Part shown: in pieces, positions 57,931-64,000 of the stretch
Numbering within the stretch: position 1 is the stretch's first letter
Layout of the letters: every line of letters starts with the position of its first letter
Origin: Bretschneidera sinensis
Lineage: Eukaryota > Streptophyta > Magnoliopsida > Brassicales > Akaniaceae
Direction of reading: 5' to 3'
NCBI GenBank assembly: GCA_023935145.1
Contig: CM043698.1
Coordinates: 79,686,001-79,750,000 of the forward strand
Length of the DNA stretch: 64,000 nucleotides
Notes under the pieces: generated by a model
Told to the model about the DNA's origin: nothing
What the model saw: the letters and a program-made list of their open reading frames with translations, nothing else
The model's database searches: none
Position numbers and translations under genes: made by a program

Positions 57931-58839
57931 TAGGGGTGAGCATGGATCGATTTGGGTTAGGTTGGCCTAAATAATCAACCCAGCCCGGCCCAACCCAACT
58001 CATTCAAGGTTTGAGTCACCGTTTTAGTATTTTTTCACTTAAAAAAAATTCAAATATATTATGTAAGGAAAAATATTTTACTATAATAACTATTCTTTCA
58101 TTATATCCAAAATCAAATTCATAGAAGAATCTATTAAATCTAACAATCGATCATTTATAAATTAAGTACCTTGAATCACTTTACACAAAATTCAAACAAT
58201 CGCAATTTAATACAATCATACAAAAGTAAATAAATACTAGATTTTAAAGGTGTTTATCAAATTCTTCAAAACTTCAACACTAGTATAAACTTGATCCTAT
58301 AATCTCCATAACAAAGTTCCATCATACGTACCAAGAACATAAAGTGAAGGAACACGGGATAAGCATATCAATTCAACAAGTTTTTGGAAAGCATATTGAA
58401 TGTTTATAAGAAGTACTTTCATTAGAACAAACGGTCTTCTTCAACTAAAAAGTATTAAAAAGAAACGTGCTCCTTACATATTTAAATTCTAATTGGCCCT
58501 TTTTATGGAAGCTAGCATGAATGTAGTCCATCAAATACACACGCACAAAATATATATTGCAATCCAAACTATCTTACCAAATATGAATGTAGTCCATCAA
58601 TATTAAAGTAAGTATATTTAATATATATATATATATATATATATAATTATATAATGATCGGATTACCGATTTGGGTCGAGTTGAATTTGTTTTTAACCCG
58701 TGACCCAACCCAACTCATTGGTTTAAAAAATTTCTTAACCCAAACCCAACCCAACTTTTAAAAAATCCCAACTCAACTCAACCAATTACACCGGTTTTAG
58801 TTGGCTCTGTAGATTCACCGGTTTCTATGCTCACCTTTA
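57931..58839. mobile_element. Non-autonomous hAT transposon with perfect 8-bp target duplication
   Basis: The ends TAGGGGTGAGCATGG and (reverse-complemented) TAAAGGTGAGCATAG form an inverted repeat with 12 of 15 matches. The flanking 8-bp direct repeat ATTTTAGT is perfect (57923-57930 and 58840-58847). Subterminal CAACCCAACCC/GGGTTGGG-type repeats lie inside both ends. Length 909 bp, no transposase. It contains an (AT)n run at 58,621-58,645. Confidence 0.9.
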
Positions 58840-58847
58840 ATTTTAGT

Positions 58848-59143
58848 AAGGAAAAAATACCTTTAAGCTGTGTGAAGCCCTTTTCAATGAGTTGAGAAAA
58901 GTGAAGGTAACACATGAAACCACGTGCACTTGCAGTCCAAAAGAGAACTTCGGGGATGCCCAAATTTTGAGTTGTATCAATTGTGAAGCTTATGATCCCA
59001 TCTGAAACTACGCATGTGACTGAGGAACATTTGAGTAAAAATCATTATTGGGCCGATAGAGGAGTTCCTTGATGGGAGCTAAACAATACTTTCTTGTGGA
59101 GTCACATAGGAAGGGTATGTCTTGGGTGGATATCTTTATAAAC
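58848..59143. other. Short intergenic spacer between two hAT elements
   Basis: No recognisable gene. The ORF 58,778-58,963 overlaps the hAT end and is not convincing. Confidence 0.4.
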
Positions 59144-59151
59144 TATTAAAC

Positions 59152-61204
59152 TAGAGGTGGCAAAATCTGACCTGACCCGATTCACCCGAAATCCAAAAAC
59201 ATATTAAAATAAAGTGACCTGAACTCGAGACACACGAGACCCGAAACGATCCGTTCTCAAAACGACTTGAAACCTGAACTCGAAACCTGAAACGACCCGA
59301 ACCCAAATGGCCTGAAACCCAAGAGAACCCGAACCCGACTTAACCCGAAACCCGAAACAACCCGACTCAAAAACCCCAATTAACCTTATTTTTTTTAACA
59401 AAAATATTTTTTTGTTAAACTAATGGCGGTAAAATAGAAATTGTTATCTCATCATCTCATATATAGTCATAATTATAAATAAAATGCAAGTAAAATGAGT
59501 TGAATTTGAAATTTACTTAATAACAAACACGAAACTAATATACTATAACTCTATAAGTTGTTCATTTTACTTTTACAGTTTTATTTTTTGGCTATCAATT
59601 TGTCAAATAGAAAATCATATTTAATATTTCTATACTTTGAAGTACGATACTAGAAAGAAATTTTAAAAAAAAGTTGACACTTATTAAGTTATTAACTTAC
59701 CCTTGTTATGACTTTTGACGTTTTCATTTACTTGAATTGATACAAGGTTACAATGGGATAAAAACCAAGATGGACAAAAATCCCAATGAGGTGTTTGAGT
59801 TCATTCTTACTATGTTGGAATTTATAGCTATTTATGGTCAAATTCAAATACATTTTTCTTTACATATTGCATCACTTCAATTTAAAAAATGAAATATGGA
59901 TTTTCAAGAAGCCATTTCAAGACCTTATAGGGAGAGAGAATAATGGCAACATACATATCACTTCGGCTAGTTCTATGCAGGAAATAAATATAGGGTCTTG
60001 ACAAAATTTAAGGAAAAGAATATTAGTGATAAATACCTCTAAGGTTTCAAATGGATTGTGGTTTAGGGTAAACGGGTCAAGCCCGACCCAAATGATATTT
60101 ATTTATTTTTACTTTAGTTTTTTAAGAGATTACTTTGTTTACTTTTTAAAATCACATTTTAATACACCTATCTCAACGAATAAAAATAATACTAGTAGAT
60201 AAAAGATAAGCTTTTCTTATTGAATTTATTTTTGCATTACATTACATTTACATGATTTAATTAAATTCTAATAAATAGATCTTGGTAGATGTCTTGAAGA
60301 AAATTTTCTTCCTCTTATGTGTCACTCTTCCTAAACACATTTTTTCGATCGAGAAAGATGGTTATCGAGATTATTTTTCCCATATCATTTATGGAGTACT
60401 ATTATTTTTAATAGCTTATTCAAGAAACACATACTTGACAGAGAAAAGAAGATAATTACATATAAGATTGACAACAAGTTAGCTCTAAAAAAATATTCAA
60501 CTTTTGAAACCATGAAAGGAAACTTAAATATAACTTTCCTAAAGCACATATTTTTTATATGATTCATGAGATGGACGAGTCATATAACTTAAATATAACT
60601 TTCCTAAAGTATATATTTTTTATAAGTTAGTACTCTTCGAATAGGCTATATGAATTATTTAAAAATATAAAAAATATTTAATTTATTTTGATGTATTTTT
60701 CAAAGAAAAAAGGTAAAATCATCCCGTAATAAAAAGTGCAGTTTTATATTTTTAAAAACATATGTTAAATAATTCAATGATCCGATTATAATATGAATAT
60801 CGACGGATTCAGATATTCATTGAATTTTATCACAATCTAAACTTAGAGTTTAATATATTATGTTACTAACAAAGAGAAAAAAATACTAAGAACAAAGTTT
60901 CTCTACATTTAATCATTTATTATTGCTAACATGAACTTAATTAGTTATTAGTAATTACAATCAAATTTAGAAAAGATAAAAATAAGCTAACTTAGCGAGT
61001 TAACCCGAATTAAAAAATAGTGTAACCCGATGGGTCAACCCAAAACTCGAAATGACCTGTAATTGGAACGACCCGAGACTTGATATGACCATAACCCGAA
61101 TGACCCGAGACCCAATATGACCTAACCTGAATGACCTGAGAACAAAAACCACCCCAACCAAAAATGATCCAAACCCGACCCAAGCTGCCTAATTGTCACC
61201 TCCA
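59152..61204. mobile_element. Non-autonomous hAT transposon with 8-bp target duplication
   Basis: The left end TAGAGGTGGCAAAATCTG and the reverse-complemented right end TGGAGGTGACAATTAGGC share the plant hAT GGTGGCAA terminus. Flanks TATTAAAC (59144-59151) and TGTTAAAC (61205-61212) match at 7 of 8. Both subterminal regions are dense in ACCCGA/TCGGGT repeats (59,175-59,370 and 60,995-61,190), probable transposase-binding clusters. The 2,053 bp hold no transposase. A local direct repeat (AACTTAAATATAACTTTCCT at 60,522 and 60,588) lies inside. Confidence 0.88.
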
Positions 61205-61244
61205 TGTTAAACTAAGTATAAAAAGGTAAGTAATAAAAGGAAAG

Positions 61245-61246
<2 letters not shown>

Positions 61247-61312
<66 letters not shown>
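61247..61312. repeat. Compound (TA)n(GA)n microsatellite
   Basis: About 18 TA units followed by about 14 GA units, 66 bp, uninterrupted. Confidence 0.97.
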
Positions 61313-61315
<3 letters not shown>

Positions 61316-63404
61316 AGGATTTGCATATTCCATACAAGGAAAGTAATAAATACAGTTGGTATATTCTAATTAACTAAGAAAATAGTAAATATAGTTTTCT
61401 AGGACTAGTAATATTTTATGAGCGTGGTTATAGAGACCACCAAACACATCACCAAAACTGGCCACTCCTCTCAAATCGCGCTACATCATATCTTCCGACT
61501 TGCTACATCATTATTTTTGTAGAATTTTTTTAAAATGTATAAAATGTCTCCAAACAACCATATAGAAAAAGCCGCTCTCACTTATGTTTCTCCTCTGACA
61601 ACCTAAATTCTCACGTACAACTTTCCAAAGTAAAAGAAAATGCTAAAGAATATACCATTTTTTAGTTTTTCCTTTCATTTCTACCCGTCCTCTTTTCTCC
61701 CGGACACCGACGAGTGACAATGTCATTACCGAGTCGAAGCCGCATTCCGCACTCATATTGGCGTTATATCGTGAACCGTGGTAGTTTGGATAAGCTTATT
61801 TCGTCTTTTAAGTTGGTGTTTAATTTTTAAAATTTTAAAAAATAATAATTAGATTAAATCAATTTATTTATTAGTTAATATTTTAATTGTTTAATAAAAT
61901 TTGATTTAATTTGATTAAAATTTTAAAAAATAAATACCAACTTAAAACACTAAATAACCTTATCAAAACTAAAATCATGTAATAGTTAGAGCTGATAACT
62001 AACATATTATTGGGAAGTACCTACTCCACAAAAGCACTACTAGGTTAACACCCATCTCTTACCACCCAATTTTAACGGATTTAACTCATTTTCATTTGGC
62101 ATTGTCTCCACTGGCTTTTATGGTGAAATAGATGTCTATATTATTTAAAATTTAAATCAAAGGAACATAACTTTTTTCGTACTAAAATACTTTTTTAGTA
62201 CGTCAACAAAGTGGGTCTATTTTTGAAAATTTATATTTTTCAATTTTCTTTTAAAATCTATATAGAAAATTTGATCGGAGACCAGACCCACTCGCAATGC
62301 GTCGATGCATGTTTTGGGTTCCCAGTGACTAACGACGATGAAAATCTCTAGATATGACGAGCAAGTGATTTTTGACTTAGTGGCAGTCTTACTTTCCAGT
62401 AATAGTCATTGAAAAATACTAGATCTAAAAATAGCCCCCTCAATTCACGATGAAGCGATTGACAGCGTATTAGGGCGGTTGAGATGGCGGAAGGCGATTA
62501 TACTGGTCCCATTCTTTGGATCTTGGCCAGCACTTTTCAATAGTATTGTGGTTGTGCTTTAGCGGCTAGTTGACCCGATATTGCAAACAGTATTCGAGAG
62601 TTAAAAAAATTAAGTTTGTACCATAGAATGTGAATTGTGAAAACATGTCTAATCAAATTCGGACCATCATTTAGAATTTTTTGAAAAAAAATAAAAATTT
62701 AAAGTTCAAACTGTTAACACTTAGTGATTATAAGAGGATATAAAATATGTTTTTGAAAGTACTTAGCTGACCTTAATGGGATCACAGGAAATGGAATAGG
62801 TAGTTAAGATGTTGGGGTCCTAATAGATCCCACAAGACAACGACAGTCACATCAAAGTTCTTCAAGTCACGTGTGTGCCTTTGTTGTAGTTTGTTAGGCA
62901 TACAATTTTTTTGGATAAATGGGTTCTTGGAAAAGAATGAGATTCTTGTAAATTTGTCCATTAAGGATTGCATCAAAATTCAAACAAGGTTAAAAAAATC
63001 GATAAAGCTGATATCTAATTGTTCCTCGTTGATGTATAAATTATATATTTAAAAGACAATTGCTTTATCAAGCACTTTCAGGCATCTAGCACAACATATT
63101 TTGGTAAATTTCTAAAATCAATATGGTTTTTCTTTTTTAATTACGTACTATTTCTGGTAGAATTATCCTTCTGTGATTGTTTCTAGTGTAAGGTAACACT
63201 TGATCAAGGATGATTATATTCTAACACGAAATTAGCAAAAAGAGACAAGGGAGAATAGTGCAGTTAATGAATTATGGGTCGGCCGGAACCGTGTTATTGT
63301 GGTCCAAATACTTAGCGTTATTCTCTATAGCTTGATCTTATAATAAAAAATAATATATATATATATATATACACACACTAGTTAAAATATATGTAAACCA
63401 AAAC
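61313..63404. other. Intergenic DNA, no gene seen
   Basis: Two higher-GC patches, 61,680-61,790 and 62,280-62,580, break the AT-rich background. The second is distantly similar to 42,110-42,290. Neither shows a convincing reading frame. ORF 62,782-62,976 on the minus strand is unrecognisable. Confidence 0.45.
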
Positions 63405-64000
63405 TGACACTAGCTAAGTTATGAAAATAAAATTTCTCGAAAACCCACACGATTGGTAATCAGTGATCTGGAATAGATTTCGTTTCTTCCCACTAGTCAC
63501 ATTGTACCAAATGTATATGACGGTAACCCCACCTCGTCAGTTAGACAAGTATTTTACCGTTTTGACCTTAAAATCACTAAGTTATTAAAGTTTTTAGTCT
63601 GAAACCCCTCGGTTTGTAACCAGTTATCCGAAATAGATACCGCTTCTTCTCAGTAGTCACATTCTAACAAACTGATGTGACAATAATCCCACCTTGTCAG
63701 TTAGACAAGTATTTTACCATTTTGACCTTAAAACCGCTAAGTTATGAAAGTTTTTAATCTAAAGCCTCTTGGTTTGTAATCGGTGATCCAAAATGGATAC
63801 CGTTTTTTCCCACTAGTCACATTCTACTAAACAGCCGTGACAGTATCCCCACCTCGTTAGTTAGACAAGTATTTTACCGTTTTGACCTTAAAACCTCTAA
63901 GTTATGAAAGTTTTTAGTCCGAAACCCCTCGGTTTGTAACCAGTGATCCGAAATAGATACCGTTTCTTACCACTAGTCAAATTCTACCAAACAAAAATGA
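63405..64000 (+). repeat. 160-bp tandem satellite array, running off the window
   Basis: CTAAGTTAT recurs at 63,414, 63,577, 63,737 and 63,897, giving a 160-163 bp period. Each unit contains GGTTTGTAA (or GGTAATC), CACTAGTCACATTCTA, a CCCACCTCGT-type block, TTAGACAAGTATTTTACCGT and TTTTGACCTTAAAA. About 3.7 diverged copies are visible and the array continues past the right edge. Confidence 0.93.

Overview
This window is plant nuclear DNA, most likely from a eudicot. It is AT-rich, has an intron-containing receptor-like kinase gene with GT..AG introns, and is dominated by plant LTR retrotransposons, hAT and CACTA DNA transposons, microsatellites and satellite-like arrays. I cannot name the species from the sequence.

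Only two genes look intact. The first, on the plus strand (promoter near 10,765, CDS 12,073-15,290), is a seven-exon membrane-anchored receptor-like protein kinase of 508 residues with every catalytic motif present and an intron in its 5' leader. The second, at 43,084-43,635, is a single-exon secreted protein of the plant invertase/pectin methylesterase inhibitor (PMEI) type. A related PMEI-like gene at 37,223-40,934 is broken by frame changes, a stop and an inserted chromovirus. A decayed fragment of an INDETERMINATE-DOMAIN zinc-finger gene lies at about 21,765-21,990.

Layout. 1-1,381: end of a minus-strand Copia element (gag piece and 734-bp LTR). 1,382-10,700: AT-rich DNA with a 993-bp hAT element (8,372-9,364) that has a perfect 8-bp target duplication. 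10,700-15,700: kinase gene. 15,700-23,880: a Stowaway-like MITE, a miniature LTR element, two hAT elements (one carrying a snRNA-like USE+TATA promoter) and the zinc-finger relic. 23,880-35,620: a minus-strand Copia element split by a complete 8.2-kb Tekay-like Gypsy element. 36,030-43,640: duplicated PMEI promoter, broken PMEI gene with an internally deleted chromovirus, then the intact PMEI gene. 44,106-53,009: a second, related Gypsy element whose 3' LTR is truncated against a CACTA fragment (53,010-54,229). 54,231-57,290: a small ORF island, another hAT-family copy, an 81-bp hairpin minisatellite and a Tat/Ogre-like LTR. 57,931-61,204: two hAT elements with clear 8-bp target duplications. 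63,405-64,000: a 160-bp tandem satellite running off the window.

The window therefore records repeated insertion and decay around two living genes. I see no obviously new biochemical system. The most interesting signals are structural: an all-TAG stop pattern in the second Gypsy gag region, an 11-13 bp duplication flanking the chromovirus, palindromic motif clusters in several LTRs, hairpin minisatellite units beside a Tat-like LTR, and a USE/TATA promoter carried by a hAT element.
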